Shown here: positions 8,527-17,331 of the stretch, piece by piece
Layout of the letters: each line of letters begins with the position of its first letter
Numbering within the stretch: the stretch's first letter is position 1
Assembly (NCBI RefSeq): GCF_039537985.1
Contig: NZ_BAABBN010000004.1
Coordinates: forward strand, 372,001 to 436,000
Length of the DNA stretch: 64,000 nt
From: Litoribacillus peritrichatus
GTDB lineage: Bacteria > Pseudomonadota > Gammaproteobacteria > Pseudomonadales > Litoribrevibacteraceae
Reading direction: 5' to 3'
Program-made: the position numbers and the translations under genes
The notes under the pieces: model-generated
Database searches by the model: none
What the model was told of the DNA's origin: nothing
What the model saw: only the letters and a program-made list of their open reading frames with translations

Positions 8527-9813
8527 ATGAAAATGAAAGAACTACATAAACTGATGTGTGGCAGCTTGGTGTTGCTTGCAACGACCTTAGGGTTGAGTGC
8601 GTGCAGTGACAGTGACTCGTCTGGCTCAAGCAGTTCAGCTCCAACGGCCAATTCCAGTTCGGTAAACGACGGTGCCGGTGCGCCTGATGGTCAGGAAGGT
8701 TCGTGCGATGCAGAAACTATAGGCGTCAATTGGAATGCTTTGATGACGAAAACCTGCCCGAACTTGTCCGATTACAATTTGTTTAAGGACAGCTCTGATC
8801 CTACTGATAATCCGAACACTGGTGGTATGCCTTATGGCTTATCGACCGCGTTGTTCACGGATTATGCCACTAAGTATCGCTATGTTTTTGTGCCTGAAGG
8901 TGAAAAAGCCGAGTATACCGAAAATGAGGTTCTGGACTTCCCGGTGGGTACGGTATTGGTTAAAACCTTTGCCTTGCCGGAGAACACCGCGTTCAGAGAC
9001 GGCGCAGAAACCGTGATTGAAACGCGCCTTTTGGTTCATCGCGAGTCAGGATGGAAAGCGCTGCCTTATTATTGGGACACCGAAAACGATGCTTCTTTGG
9101 CCATTACAGGCAAAAGCATTGCAAATATGACGACCAATCATAACGGCGTGGATTTGAACTTCACTTATCAGGTGCCTAAGGCAACGTCCTGTACTTCATG
9201 TCACTCTGTAGTGCCTATTCTACAGGGGCCAGATGACCGTCGTCAGGCAATTTTCAAACCGATCGGGCCTAAAGCAAGGTTCTTGAATCGGGACTTTGAT
9301 TACGCCGACAGCAGTATGAATCAACTTGTTTATTGGCAAGAGCAGGGCATTTTGGACAATTTGCCAGCGGATTTATCCACTGTGTCTAAGGCGCCAGTGT
9401 TTGACGATTCAACGGATATTGGCGCTTTGACGGCCGCAGAAGTGGATGACGCAGCAAAAGCCTACCTGGATATTAACTGTGCGCATTGTCATCGCTCTGA
9501 GCTTAGTTTGCCTGAACCAAATTACGCAGGGCCAGCGGGAAGCAGTGGCGTGAATGTGGAATATAACCGTGTTTATGCTGACAATCCGACCAAGTTTGGT
9601 ACTTGTAAAGTGCCCGTGGCCGGCGGTCATGAAGACTATTCAGCCGACGTTGTGCCGCAGGATGCAGGTGATTCGTATTTGTTGTTCAGAATGAGCACGA
9701 ATGATCAGCGTCATCGTATGCCGGAACTGGGTCGTTCGACGGTGCATCAGGAAGGAGTTGATCTGATTGCCGCCTGGATCAACGGATTGCCAGCTGCGAG
9801 TTGCACCCCGTAG
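8527..9813 (+). CDS. SO2930/HNE_0200-type diheme c-type cytochrome lipoprotein
   Basis: This 428-residue exported protein has a lipobox LSAC after a hydrophobic signal and then a Ser/Asp-rich tether. Two CXXCH heme c motifs are present, CTSCH at residues 222-226 and CAHCH at 318-322. A conserved RMPELGR segment near the end could supply a Met axial ligand. ATG 8527 is preferred over the in-frame GTG 8518 because AGAAGG at 8513-8518 is correctly spaced for it. It lies directly behind the beta-helix lipoprotein, the arrangement recalled for families TIGR03805/TIGR03806. A periplasm-facing electron-transfer or oxidase role is likely from the hemes; the substrate is unknown. Confidence 0.87.
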   Translation: MKMKELHKLMCGSLVLLATTLGLSACSDSDSSGSSSSAPTANSSSVNDGAGAPDGQEGSCDAETIGVNWNALMTKTCPNLSDYNLFKDSSDPTDNPNTGGMPYGLSTALFTDYATKYRYVFVPEGEKAEYTENEVLDFPVGTVLVKTFALPENTAFRDGAETVIETRLLVHRESGWKALPYYWDTENDASLAITGKSIANMTTNHNGVDLNFTYQVPKATSCTSCHSVVPILQGPDDRRQAIFKPIGPKARFLNRDFDYADSSMNQLVYWQEQGILDNLPADLSTVSKAPVFDDSTDIGALTAAEVDDAAKAYLDINCAHCHRSELSLPEPNYAGPAGSSGVNVEYNRVYADNPTKFGTCKVPVAGGHEDYSADVVPQDAGDSYLLFRMSTNDQRHRMPELGRSTVHQEGVDLIAAWINGLPAASCTP

Positions 9814-9911
9814 TGCGTTATTAATTGATTGTATATTTTTCTCTTGTTAGGGGTTCTGGCTGAGTTTTACAGAAGCCCCACCGGTTACCAACTTGCTAGT
9901 GGTGAGCGTTT

Positions 9912-9943
9912 GGCAGCTAAAGTGACCTTTGGCTGCCTTTTTT
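9912..9943 (+). terminator. Rho-independent terminator after the diheme cytochrome gene
   Basis: An 11-bp stem (GGCAGCTAAAG/CTTTGGCTGCC, one G-T pair) has a 4-nt TGAC loop and is followed by six T residues. It ends the beta-helix/cytochrome operon and faces the convergent ChaN-like gene. Confidence 0.85.
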
Positions 9944-9977
9944 GTTTGCGGGGTTTAAAACTCATTGGTACTAAGAG

Positions 9978-10946
9978 TTAAAGCTGATTGCCTTTGGCTT
10001 TGATGTCGTCGCAATAGTCTCTGTTACTCCACTTGGGTGTGAACCATAAATAATCGGCCGTTTGATCATCGACCTTCAGGTAATCAGAAGGTTCTGTTTT
10101 GCCCGGTTCAACTTCCACTATTTGTACAATCAGACTGGTAGCTTTGGGTTCTAGCTGCGCCAGATGAACAGGAACGCCAAGTGTTTTGTTCGCATGAAAA
10201 TTACCGGTTATGAGTATGTTTTTGGGGGCTGATGAATTGACCATCGAGAACGCTAAACTGGCGTCTTTCGCTATTTGGATTTTGCTCATAGGCCCAACCT
10301 GGGACATAGGCATTAATTCGCAGTGTTGTTCAAAAATGTATTTGTCCAGCGTTAACATTTGAGCGTCGTTAAGCACATTCATGGTGGTGAATCGGTTGGC
10401 GGGTTTGAGAGACGCCGGGTTTGCTGAATACAGGGTCATGATCTGTTCTTTGGGCAGGTTGCCGCCAGAAATGGTTGCGCCTTTGTTTAGCGAAGTCTGA
10501 AGCAGAGGCAGGTACATTTGAGGTGCCCAACCTGAGGTTTGAAAGTTGGCGGCCGTTGCTATGTCACTTGTTAGGGAGGATGCGTTTAGCGTGTCCAGCT
10601 GGCTTTGCTGGTCGTAGGTCATCATTTCATAGGTTACTTGGTATTTCGCATTGGGCAGCAGCTGAGTGAGTAGCCAGTTTTGAAGCAGGTGGTGATCCGG
10701 GTTGTCGTGTTTTTCGCCGATCAGCACATAGTCCGCTTCAGCAAGCTCTTCCACTAACTGGCTGTCAGAAATACTGTGCTGTGTATCGGTTTTGATGATG
10801 TGGCCAACCAATGGGTGATTCATTTCCAGCTCGGACTGCCACTGTACTTCTGTTTGAGGGTAATAGGCACACGCAGTCATTCCTAAAAAAAATACACTCA
10901 ATAAGCAGTTGGAAGCGTGTTTCAATGTCATAATGCGATTTAACAT
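9978..10946 (-). CDS. ChaN family lipoprotein (DUF399)
   Basis: This 322-residue exported lipoprotein has a signal peptide with lipobox ending MTAC (about Cys26). The family core starts with YVLIGEKHDNPDHHLLQ, the EreA/ChaN-like motif with clustered histidines, and includes YEMMTYDQQ and GNFHANKTLGVPVHL near the C-terminus. Campylobacter ChaN binds heme as cofacial pairs and is linked to iron uptake, so a heme or iron role is likely. No iron-uptake genes are adjacent. A second Met (residue 6) could also be the start. The divergent neighbour begins only ~41 bases away, so the two promoters must overlap. Confidence 0.83.
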   Translation of the reverse strand: MLNRIMTLKHASNCLLSVFFLGMTACAYYPQTEVQWQSELEMNHPLVGHIIKTDTQHSISDSQLVEELAEADYVLIGEKHDNPDHHLLQNWLLTQLLPNAKYQVTYEMMTYDQQSQLDTLNASSLTSDIATAANFQTSGWAPQMYLPLLQTSLNKGATISGGNLPKEQIMTLYSANPASLKPANRFTTMNVLNDAQMLTLDKYIFEQHCELMPMSQVGPMSKIQIAKDASLAFSMVNSSAPKNILITGNFHANKTLGVPVHLAQLEPKATSLIVQIVEVEPGKTEPSDYLKVDDQTADYLWFTPKWSNRDYCDDIKAKGNQL

Positions 10947-10987
10947 AGGTTTTAAGTCGATCCTTCATAGGACAATTGGAATTCGGA

Positions 10988-11641
10988 ATGGAACATAACT
11001 TCTGGCATAACAAATGGCAAATTAATCAAATAGGTTTTCATCAGCAAGATGCTCATATCGGATTAGTGAACTACTTTCCGAAATTAACAGCGCAGTCCAA
11101 AGTAATGGTTCCTTTGTGTGGTAAATCGGTCGATATGATTTGGTTGGCTCAGCAGGGTTGTCGGGTTGTGGGCGTTGAATTGTCTGAAATTGCCGCGCAT
11201 CATTTTTTGAAAGAAAATAATTTATCGGCGCAAAGAAGTGACATATCGATAGAAGGTGCATCGTTCATCGTGTTTCGTTGTAAAGAACTGTCGATTGATC
11301 TTTATATTGGTGATTATCTGAAATTCAAAGGTCAAACGTTCGATGTGATTTATGACCGGGCTGCCTTGGTAGCCTTGCCTGACGTCATGCGCGCTGAATA
11401 CGTTGATCACAGTAAGCAGTTGCTAAATGAGGGCGGACGATTGTTTATCGTAACGCTGGAATACGACACTGATATTGCGTCAGGCCCACCGTTTTCTGTG
11501 GATGAACGTGAGTTAACCGAGCTTTGGCAAGGCGTTTTCAACTTGCTTTCTGAGCAGGAGTTGATTGATCAGGAAGAGCGTTGGCGCAAAAAGGGGTTGT
11601 CCAGTTTTGTGGAAAAGACTTGGTTGTGGTCTGAAACGTAA
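10988..11641 (+). CDS. tpm: Thiopurine S-methyltransferase (bacterial TPMT family)
   Basis: This 217-residue SAM-dependent methyltransferase starts with the family signature HNFWHNKWQINQIGFHQ. The SAM-binding loop reads VPLCGKSVDMIWLAQQG, with GVELSE after it, and the mid-domain motif is FDVIYDRAALVALP. Bacterial members methylate thiopurines and can methylate selenium or tellurium compounds. ATG 10988 was chosen over the in-frame TTG 10976 because the family begins at MEHNFWHNKW. A promoter matching its neighbour on the other strand must be compressed into ~40 bases. Confidence 0.93.
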   Translation: MEHNFWHNKWQINQIGFHQQDAHIGLVNYFPKLTAQSKVMVPLCGKSVDMIWLAQQGCRVVGVELSEIAAHHFLKENNLSAQRSDISIEGASFIVFRCKELSIDLYIGDYLKFKGQTFDVIYDRAALVALPDVMRAEYVDHSKQLLNEGGRLFIVTLEYDTDIASGPPFSVDERELTELWQGVFNLLSEQELIDQEERWRKKGLSSFVEKTWLWSET

Positions 11642-11698
11642 AACGTTGAACCTGAACGGGGGAAGACTGGGTGTTGAATGGAACTTGTTCTGAATCAG

Positions 11699-11726
11699 TT
11701 GTGAGTCCGTTGAACTTGGTTATAAT
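11699..11726 (+). promoter_or_regulatory. Probable sigma-70 promoter of miaE
   Basis: TTGTGA (-35) and a perfect TATAAT (-10) are separated by 16 bases, 38 bases before the miaE start. Confidence 0.65.
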
Positions 11727-11763
11727 GCCTGCTCGAATTTACGAGACCAGAAGTTGATTAGAA

Positions 11764-12399
11764 ATGCAGCAAGTAGACCCGAAAGCCCTCGAAGAACTGA
11801 AAGCCTTTTTACCTTGTGAAACCCCCGACGCTTGGGTTCAGGAGGCTCTGGATAATCAGGAAACGCTGTTGATCAATCATGCTTATCTGGAGAAGTGCGC
11901 CGCCAGAACGGCACTGAATCTCATGTTCAAGCATCCGGATAAGCCTGACTTACTGCATAAAATGTCACGTTTGGCGCGTGAAGAGCTAGTTCACTTTGAA
12001 CAGGTAATGAAAATTATTAAAAAACGAGGGTTGAAGTATAAAGCCCATAAGCCTTCTCGCTATGCAGGGTTGCTTGGGAGCGAGATTCGTAAACAAGACC
12101 CGCATCGGGTTGTGGATACGCTGATTGTGGGGGCTTTAATTGAAGCTCGATCGTGCGAGCGTTTTTCTAAATTAGCCCCGCACTTGGATGAAGAGCTGGA
12201 GAAATTCTATACCTCGCTTTTAAAATCGGAAGCGCGACATTTTAAAGACTATATCACCCTTGCTGAAAAGTATGCTGGTGAGCCCATTGATGATCGGATC
12301 GCGTTTTTTGCTCAGATTGAAAAAGAAGCCATTGAATCACCGGACCCTCAGTTCCGCTTCCATAGTGGTGTCCCAGTGAATGCTGTCCCTACGAAGTAG
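11764..12399 (+). CDS. miaE: tRNA-(ms2io6A)-hydroxylase MiaE
   Basis: This 211-residue ferritin-like diiron monooxygenase hydroxylates the isopentenyl group of ms2i6A37 in tRNAs reading UNN codons. Iron ligands are visible in REELVHFEQ (an ExxH pair near residue 77), in EARSCERF near 125, and in KSEARHFKDYITLAEKY near 160. The start at ATG 11764 gives the usual family N-terminus, and a good TATAAT lies upstream. The last codons and the stop lie inside a short tandem duplication at 12385-12433. Confidence 0.94.
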   Translation: MQQVDPKALEELKAFLPCETPDAWVQEALDNQETLLINHAYLEKCAARTALNLMFKHPDKPDLLHKMSRLAREELVHFEQVMKIIKKRGLKYKAHKPSRYAGLLGSEIRKQDPHRVVDTLIVGALIEARSCERFSKLAPHLDEELEKFYTSLLKSEARHFKDYITLAEKYAGEPIDDRIAFFAQIEKEAIESPDPQFRFHSGVPVNAVPTK

Positions 12400-12433
12400 T
12401 CCCACTGATAAGTGTCGCTACGAAGTAGTCCCA
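12385..12433. repeat. 29-bp-period duplication across the miaE stop codon
   Basis: GTCCCTACGAAGTAGTCCCA (12385-12404) recurs as GTCGCTACGAAGTAGTCCCA (12414-12433) with one difference. The first copy carries the last miaE codons and stop; the second lies just after it. Confidence 0.85.
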
Positions 12434-12478
12434 GTAAAGTAACTCTATTAACTTCTATTTATTTTTAAGTCATACAAT

Positions 12479-12498
12479 GAGCCTCGTTACTGAGGCTC
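12479..12498. terminator. Hairpin between convergent miaE and antiporter genes
   Basis: GAGCCTC and GAGGCTC form a 7-bp stem with a 6-nt loop, overlapping the last codons of the reverse-strand antiporter gene. T-tracts are weak on both sides. Confidence 0.45.
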
Positions 12499-14058
12499 GT
12501 TGATGATTTTTAAACTCTCCTCAGCAAAGCCTGTACCTGCTTCTGAAAAGAAGTTAAATACATGATCAATACCGTAGCTTTGAAGCAGCAGTTGCTCGTC
12601 AGCGTATCGAGCGATGCCGGCAATCGAGCCTTTATAGTTGTTAAAGCGAAGTTGTTCGGTAATGTTTTGCATATCGTCAATGGAGGGCAGAGCAAGCATC
12701 ACCAGTTTTACTTTGTTCAGGTTGATGTTGTCCCAGAAGTCGGCATCTTCTGCATCGCCGAGTACTGCGGGCATGCCATCCTCTGATAAGTTTTTGATGG
12801 TGCGGTTGTCTGCATCAATGCCGCAAACGCGCTCGCCAATTTCTTTGTAAAGAGACCTATAGGCCCCTTGGCCTACCCGGCCTAAGCCGATCACAAATAC
12901 TTCGGCGTTGGGCGGCTGACAAAAAATATCCCGGTTCAGGCGTTGTTCGGATTCGAAGCGACGGATCAGGTGCTTGTTCTTGGCGTAAAATACATGCGCA
13001 CCTTTGTATGAAATGCTGGTGAAAACGAATGAGATGGATACAGCCAGGGCCACAATCACCAGCCAGTTGTTGTCCAGCCAGCCGGAATTAACACTGAGTA
13101 CCATCACGATAAGGCCGAATTCACTGAAATTCATTAAGGACAAGCCAGATAAGTAAGACGTTCTTCCTCTGAGTTTTAACCCTGTTAACAGACCAAAATA
13201 CAATACAGCTTTAAATATCAATAACAGGCAAACACCGAGAGCGATGAAGAACATATCCAGGGTTGGCAGAGCAGTGAAGCCAATGGTTAAGAAAAAACCA
13301 ATCAGGAACAAGTCTTTAAAACTTAGAAGGGACTTGGCCAGTTCTCCGGCTTTTCGGTGATCAGCCAGTAAGGCTCCGAAAACTAACGCGCCTAGATCGC
13401 CTTTCATGCCTACCAGTTCGAACAGCTCATAACCGCCAAAAGCAAACAGAAAGCCGGTGAGCGGGAGCATTTCACCGTGCCCTGAGCGGTCTAGCAATAT
13501 CTTTAAAAACGGCTTGGAGAATACCAAAAGCAATAAGCCCAGCGCCCAGATACTGGGTAATTCACCCTTGGCAAAGACCAAGAATAATACGGCAGCAAGA
13601 TCCTGAATGACCAAAATGCCGATGGCTAACTTACCGTGGCGGGTTTTCATTTCTCCGCTTTCTTCCAGTAATTTTACCACGCACACAGTACTACTGAAGC
13701 TAAGTGCAAAGGCGATGATGGCGGATGACTGGAGTGTTAAATCAGTGAAGTAAGGTAGCGCGGTGGCGGATAATAAAGTAAACAGGCCGGTCAGCAAGCT
13801 GGTCCAGATGGCCATATGAAACAATGTTCCGCCCCAGACCTCGATGCGGGTAAGGTCTTTAATCTGAACTTTCAGGCCGATTGTAAACAGCAGCAGTATG
13901 ACGCCGTATTTGCCCAGTGCGTAAAGAAGATCATCTGCTTGAAAGCCGTAGGCATGGAGGCCGAAACCTGCAAGTAGGTAGCCAATCAGAGGAGGAAATC
14001 CCAGTTGTTTAATAACGAAGCCGAAAATGTAGGCAATCAGAATCCAGATGAAATCCAT
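12487..14058 (-). CDS. CPA2-family monovalent cation:proton antiporter with TrkA-N domain
   Basis: This 523-residue protein has about 12 membrane helices (residues 1-350) of the KefB/KefC/YbaL type, including a GDLGALVFGALLADH helix-loop typical of the family. A cytoplasmic Rossmann TrkA-N/RCK domain follows (VFVIGLGRVGQGAYRSL, about residue 388). It is shorter than KefB/KefC (~600 residues) and ends after the RCK-N domain, closer to YbaL. It likely exchanges K+ or Na+ for protons under nucleotide or glutathione control. No KefF/KefG ancillary flavoprotein is adjacent, so glutathione gating cannot be assumed. The gene is convergent with miaE. Confidence 0.9.
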   Translation of the reverse strand: MDFIWILIAYIFGFVIKQLGFPPLIGYLLAGFGLHAYGFQADDLLYALGKYGVILLLFTIGLKVQIKDLTRIEVWGGTLFHMAIWTSLLTGLFTLLSATALPYFTDLTLQSSAIIAFALSFSSTVCVVKLLEESGEMKTRHGKLAIGILVIQDLAAVLFLVFAKGELPSIWALGLLLLVFSKPFLKILLDRSGHGEMLPLTGFLFAFGGYELFELVGMKGDLGALVFGALLADHRKAGELAKSLLSFKDLFLIGFFLTIGFTALPTLDMFFIALGVCLLLIFKAVLYFGLLTGLKLRGRTSYLSGLSLMNFSEFGLIVMVLSVNSGWLDNNWLVIVALAVSISFVFTSISYKGAHVFYAKNKHLIRRFESEQRLNRDIFCQPPNAEVFVIGLGRVGQGAYRSLYKEIGERVCGIDADNRTIKNLSEDGMPAVLGDAEDADFWDNINLNKVKLVMLALPSIDDMQNITEQLRFNNYKGSIAGIARYADEQLLLQSYGIDHVFNFFSEAGTGFAEESLKIINEPQ

Positions 14059-14161
14059 AAAGTACTCAATATATTATGATGACGCTTTCGGGGGAGCTTA
14101 TGATGATGCTCCCTAAGTGATTAGCAGAAGAACATTCAGTATTGCAAAATATACAGCTTCC

Positions 14162-14902
14162 TTATTGATTAATATCAAAATCCACTAAAACCAGCTGGCC
14201 TTTATCGTAGCTCAGAAACCAGCCTTTTTTGTCCCAGTCGCCCAAAACAATTCTTTCAGCGTTCGAGCATTGAAGGGCTTGGGCTATTTCCGGCATAGGG
14301 TGGCGTTGAGGTCGATGAGTGTGGCCGTGAATTATTAACGGCACGTTTTTTTCAATCATGACCTGTTCTATGGTGTCGATGGTGACATCCAGAATACTGT
14401 AGTCGCTGATGTCTCTGGATTTACTTTGAGAGCGAAGTTTGGCACCGATATTTTGGCGAATGCGTTTAGGCAGCTTTAAAAAAAACCATTGCACCAGAGG
14501 GTTGTGAACCACTCTGCGGTACTGTTGGTACTTTTCATCACTGGTGCACCAAACATCGCCGTGGGAGAGCAGGGCGTGTGTCAGACCGAGCCGAACAGGG
14601 TGCGGGTCAGGCAGCAAGGTTGCCTCTGCGATGTCACAGAATTTTTGGCCGACCAGAAAGTCGCGGTTGCCATGCATGAAATAGGTGGTTACTTGCTTTT
14701 CTTTTAGGGTGCCCAGTTTTTCTGCTACTTCTCGCTGAAAATCTGTCATCAGGTCGTCGCCGACCCAAACTTCAAAGAAGTCACCCAGGATGTAAAGGGT
14801 GTCTTGAGGCTGGACTTTTTCATCAAGAAATCGATAAAACGCCCGGGTAATGTCCGGGCGTTCTTCTTGCAGATGCAAGTCTGAAATAAACAGAGTGGTC
14901 AT
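14162..14902 (-). CDS. lpxH: UDP-2,3-diacylglucosamine diphosphatase LpxH
   Basis: This 246-residue calcineurin-like phosphoesterase carries all family metal motifs in order: FISDLHLQ, LGDFFEVWVGDD, HGNRDF, LSHGD and HGHTHRP. LpxH cleaves UDP-2,3-diacylglucosamine to lipid X and UMP at the inner face of the cytoplasmic membrane, the fourth step of lipid A synthesis. The GDFFEVWVGDD variant and the length are typical of LpxH rather than generic phosphatases. It lies 10 bases downstream of ppiB on the same strand, so the pair is almost certainly cotranscribed and translation may be coupled, since no clear ribosome site precedes lpxH. Confidence 0.95.
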   Translation of the reverse strand: MTTLFISDLHLQEERPDITRAFYRFLDEKVQPQDTLYILGDFFEVWVGDDLMTDFQREVAEKLGTLKEKQVTTYFMHGNRDFLVGQKFCDIAEATLLPDPHPVRLGLTHALLSHGDVWCTSDEKYQQYRRVVHNPLVQWFFLKLPKRIRQNIGAKLRSQSKSRDISDYSILDVTIDTIEQVMIEKNVPLIIHGHTHRPQRHPMPEIAQALQCSNAERIVLGDWDKKGWFLSYDKGQLVLVDFDINQ

Positions 14903-14912
14903 ATAGAGGAAA

Positions 14913-15410
14913 TTACTCTTCGATGATCTCTGCTTTTTCGATGGTTACGGTTTGAGCTGGTACGTCCTGGTAGCCCATGTGAACCGTTGTCGAAACTTTC
15001 TTGATTTGGTTTACGATGTCCATGCCTTCTACGACTTTACCGAAAACTGCGTAACCCCAGCCTTCCATCGTTTCTGCTGTATGATCCAGGAATGTGTTGT
15101 CAGCCACGTTGATGAAGAACTGTGCTGATGCTGAATGAGGGTCCATGGTGCGAGCCATTGCAATGGTGCCTGTCATGTTGCTTAGGCCATTGTTCGCTTC
15201 GTTTTTGATTGGATCGTTCGTGGTTTTTTCTTTCATGTCAGCGTCGAAACCGCCACCCTGAACCATGAAGCCATCGATTACCCGGTGAAAGATCACGCCA
15301 TCGTAAAAGCCGCTTTTTACGTACTCTTCAAAATTTTTCGCGGTATTTGGTGCCTTTTCGTAATCTAATTGAATATCGATGTTACCAAAATTGGTGGTTA
15401 GACGGATCAT
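14913..15410 (-). CDS. ppiB: Cyclophilin-type peptidyl-prolyl cis-trans isomerase B
   Basis: This 165-residue cytoplasmic cyclophilin has no signal peptide. Family motifs are FHRVIDGFMVQGGGF, FFINVADNTFLDH and AVFGKVVEGMDIV. It accelerates proline isomerisation in folding proteins. I start at MIRLTTNFGN (15410) rather than the in-frame ATG at 15422. On the reverse strand a GAGG lies six bases before 15410, and the family begins there. It is the first gene of a ppiB-lpxH unit, divergent from glnS, an arrangement known in many gammaproteobacteria. Confidence 0.95.
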   Translation of the reverse strand: MIRLTTNFGNIDIQLDYEKAPNTAKNFEEYVKSGFYDGVIFHRVIDGFMVQGGGFDADMKEKTTNDPIKNEANNGLSNMTGTIAMARTMDPHSASAQFFINVADNTFLDHTAETMEGWGYAVFGKVVEGMDIVNQIKKVSTTVHMGYQDVPAQTVTIEKAEIIEE

Positions 15411-15561
15411 GGAAAGCCTCATGCTTTGTTAAAATTAATATAAAAGAATCAACCGACCGTAACATGGATCGGTAGCACTAACTTGTGCTCGAAGGTACAA
15501 TGATACGATTTTGAACGCTTTAAAAAAACACGTTTGTTTGTAGGGATAGTGAATTTTAGAT

Positions 15562-17241
15562 ATGACAGCTTCTGAAGCACCAAATACGCCAAGTAATTTT
15601 ATCCGTCAGATTATTGATAAAGATTTAGCCAGTGGTAAGCACAATCAAGTGATCACACGTTTTCCTCCGGAGCCGAATGGTTACCTGCATGTGGGTCACG
15701 CTAAGTCTATTTGTTTGAATTTTGGTATTGCTCAGTCGTATCAAGGTATCTGTAATCTTCGTTTTGACGATACTAATCCTGAGAAAGAGAATCCCGAATA
15801 CATCGAGTCTATTCGTAACGATGTTGAGTGGCTTGGTTTTCAGTGGAGTGATGATGTTAAGTTTTCTTCCAGCTATTTTGACGCCTTGTATGGGTACGCG
15901 ATTGAACTGATTGAGAACGGCAAAGCCTATGTGTGCGATTTGACACCGGAAGAAGCCCGAGCACATCGGGGTAACCTGACCGAACCGGGTAAAGACAGTC
16001 CTTACCGTAATCGCTCGGTTGCAGAAAATCTGGACTTGTTTGAGCGCATGCGTAAGGGTGAGTTTGAAGAAGGGAAAATGGTGTTGCGTGCCAAGATTGA
16101 TATGGCCTCGCCAAATATGAATATGCGTGACCCTATCATCTATCGCATACGTTTTGCAGAGCACCATCAGACAGGGGATAAGTGGTGTATTTATCCAATG
16201 TATGATTTTACTCATCCGATTTCTGATGCACTGGAAGACATTACTCATTCCTTATGTACGCTTGAATTTGAAGATCATCGCCCATTTTACGATTGGCTGT
16301 TGGACAACATTTCACTGGAATGCCACCCTCAGCAAATTGAGTTTGCGCGTTTGCAGTTAAATTACACGGTGACCAGTAAGCGTAAACTAAAGCAGTTGGT
16401 GGATGAAGGGCATGTTAGTGCCTGGGATGATCCGCGTATGCCAACCATTTCAGGCATGCGTCGTCGTGGTTACACACCGGCGGCTATTCGTAACTTCTGT
16501 GATTCTATTGGTGTGGCAAAGGCAAACAGTACCGTCGATGTGGCGATGTTAGAAGCTGCGATACGGGATGACTTGAATGAGAATTCGCCACGCGCTATGT
16601 GTGTTTTGAATCCTCTGAAGATTACCATCACTAATTACCCAGAAGGCCAGGTGGAAACGCTTTCTGCACCGATTCATCCGCAAAAGGAAATGGGTAATCG
16701 AGAGCTGCCTTTTACACGCGAAATCCTGATTGATAAAGAGGATTTTCGTGAAGAGGCAAATAAGAAGTTCAAGCGTTTGGTGTTGGGCAAAGAAGTTCGT
16801 CTAAGGAATGCCTATGTAATTCAGGCGAACGAGGTGATAAAAGATGAATCGGGTGAGATTGTAGAAATCTTATGTACTTATGACCCGGAAACGTTGGGTA
16901 AAAATCCGGCGGATGGTCGTAAAGTGAAAGGTGTGATTCACTGGGTATCTGAGTCCGAATCTTTACCGGCTGAAGTTAGAGTTTACGATCGTTTGTTTTT
17001 GGATGAGAATCCGGACGGCAACAAAGAAAAAAGCTTTTTGGAATTAATCAATCCGGATGCGTTTTCAAAAATTACCACTGCGCGCGTAGAGCCGGGAGTG
17101 GCAAAATTTGAAGCGGAGCAGGGTTTCCAGTTTGAGCGTGAAGGTTATTTCTGTATTGATCGTTATGACAGCAAGCCTGAGCAACTGGTGTTTAATAAAA
17201 CGATTGGCTTGAGAGATACGTGGGCTAACTCTGGCGGTTAA
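15562..17241 (+). CDS. glnS: Glutaminyl-tRNA synthetase
   Basis: This 559-residue class I aminoacyl-tRNA synthetase charges tRNA-Gln. The first signature is PPEPNGYLHVGHAKS (HIGH-type, about residue 34) and the second is VTSKRKL (KMSKS-type, about residue 271), both characteristic of GlnRS rather than GluRS. The C-terminal beta-barrel anticodon domain follows and full length matches E. coli GlnS (554). Many relatives have cysS next; here a bidirectional terminator and convergent folD follow instead. GlnS presence means Gln-tRNA need not be made by GatCAB transamidation. Confidence 0.97.
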   Translation: MTASEAPNTPSNFIRQIIDKDLASGKHNQVITRFPPEPNGYLHVGHAKSICLNFGIAQSYQGICNLRFDDTNPEKENPEYIESIRNDVEWLGFQWSDDVKFSSSYFDALYGYAIELIENGKAYVCDLTPEEARAHRGNLTEPGKDSPYRNRSVAENLDLFERMRKGEFEEGKMVLRAKIDMASPNMNMRDPIIYRIRFAEHHQTGDKWCIYPMYDFTHPISDALEDITHSLCTLEFEDHRPFYDWLLDNISLECHPQQIEFARLQLNYTVTSKRKLKQLVDEGHVSAWDDPRMPTISGMRRRGYTPAAIRNFCDSIGVAKANSTVDVAMLEAAIRDDLNENSPRAMCVLNPLKITITNYPEGQVETLSAPIHPQKEMGNRELPFTREILIDKEDFREEANKKFKRLVLGKEVRLRNAYVIQANEVIKDESGEIVEILCTYDPETLGKNPADGRKVKGVIHWVSESESLPAEVRVYDRLFLDENPDGNKEKSFLELINPDAFSKITTARVEPGVAKFEAEQGFQFEREGYFCIDRYDSKPEQLVFNKTIGLRDTWANSGG

Positions 17242-17280
17242 GCCGTTGTCGGCGCTAGGGCTGATCCATGTATTAAGCAC

Positions 17281-17309
17281 AAAAAAGCCGGCGAGTTGCC
17301 GGCTTTTTT
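17281..17309. terminator. Bidirectional terminator between glnS and folD
   Basis: AAAAAAGCCGGC and GCCGGCTTTTTT form a perfect 12-bp stem with a 5-nt loop. A/T tracts on both arms suit the convergent glnS and folD transcripts. Confidence 0.92.
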
Positions 17310-17331
17310 GTGTTTGTGAATAACAGGCTGC

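Noticed and set aside
15625..16248. 207-codon reverse-strand frame inside glnS
   Set aside because: It mirrors the glnS coding frame, has no ribosome site and no recognisable motif.
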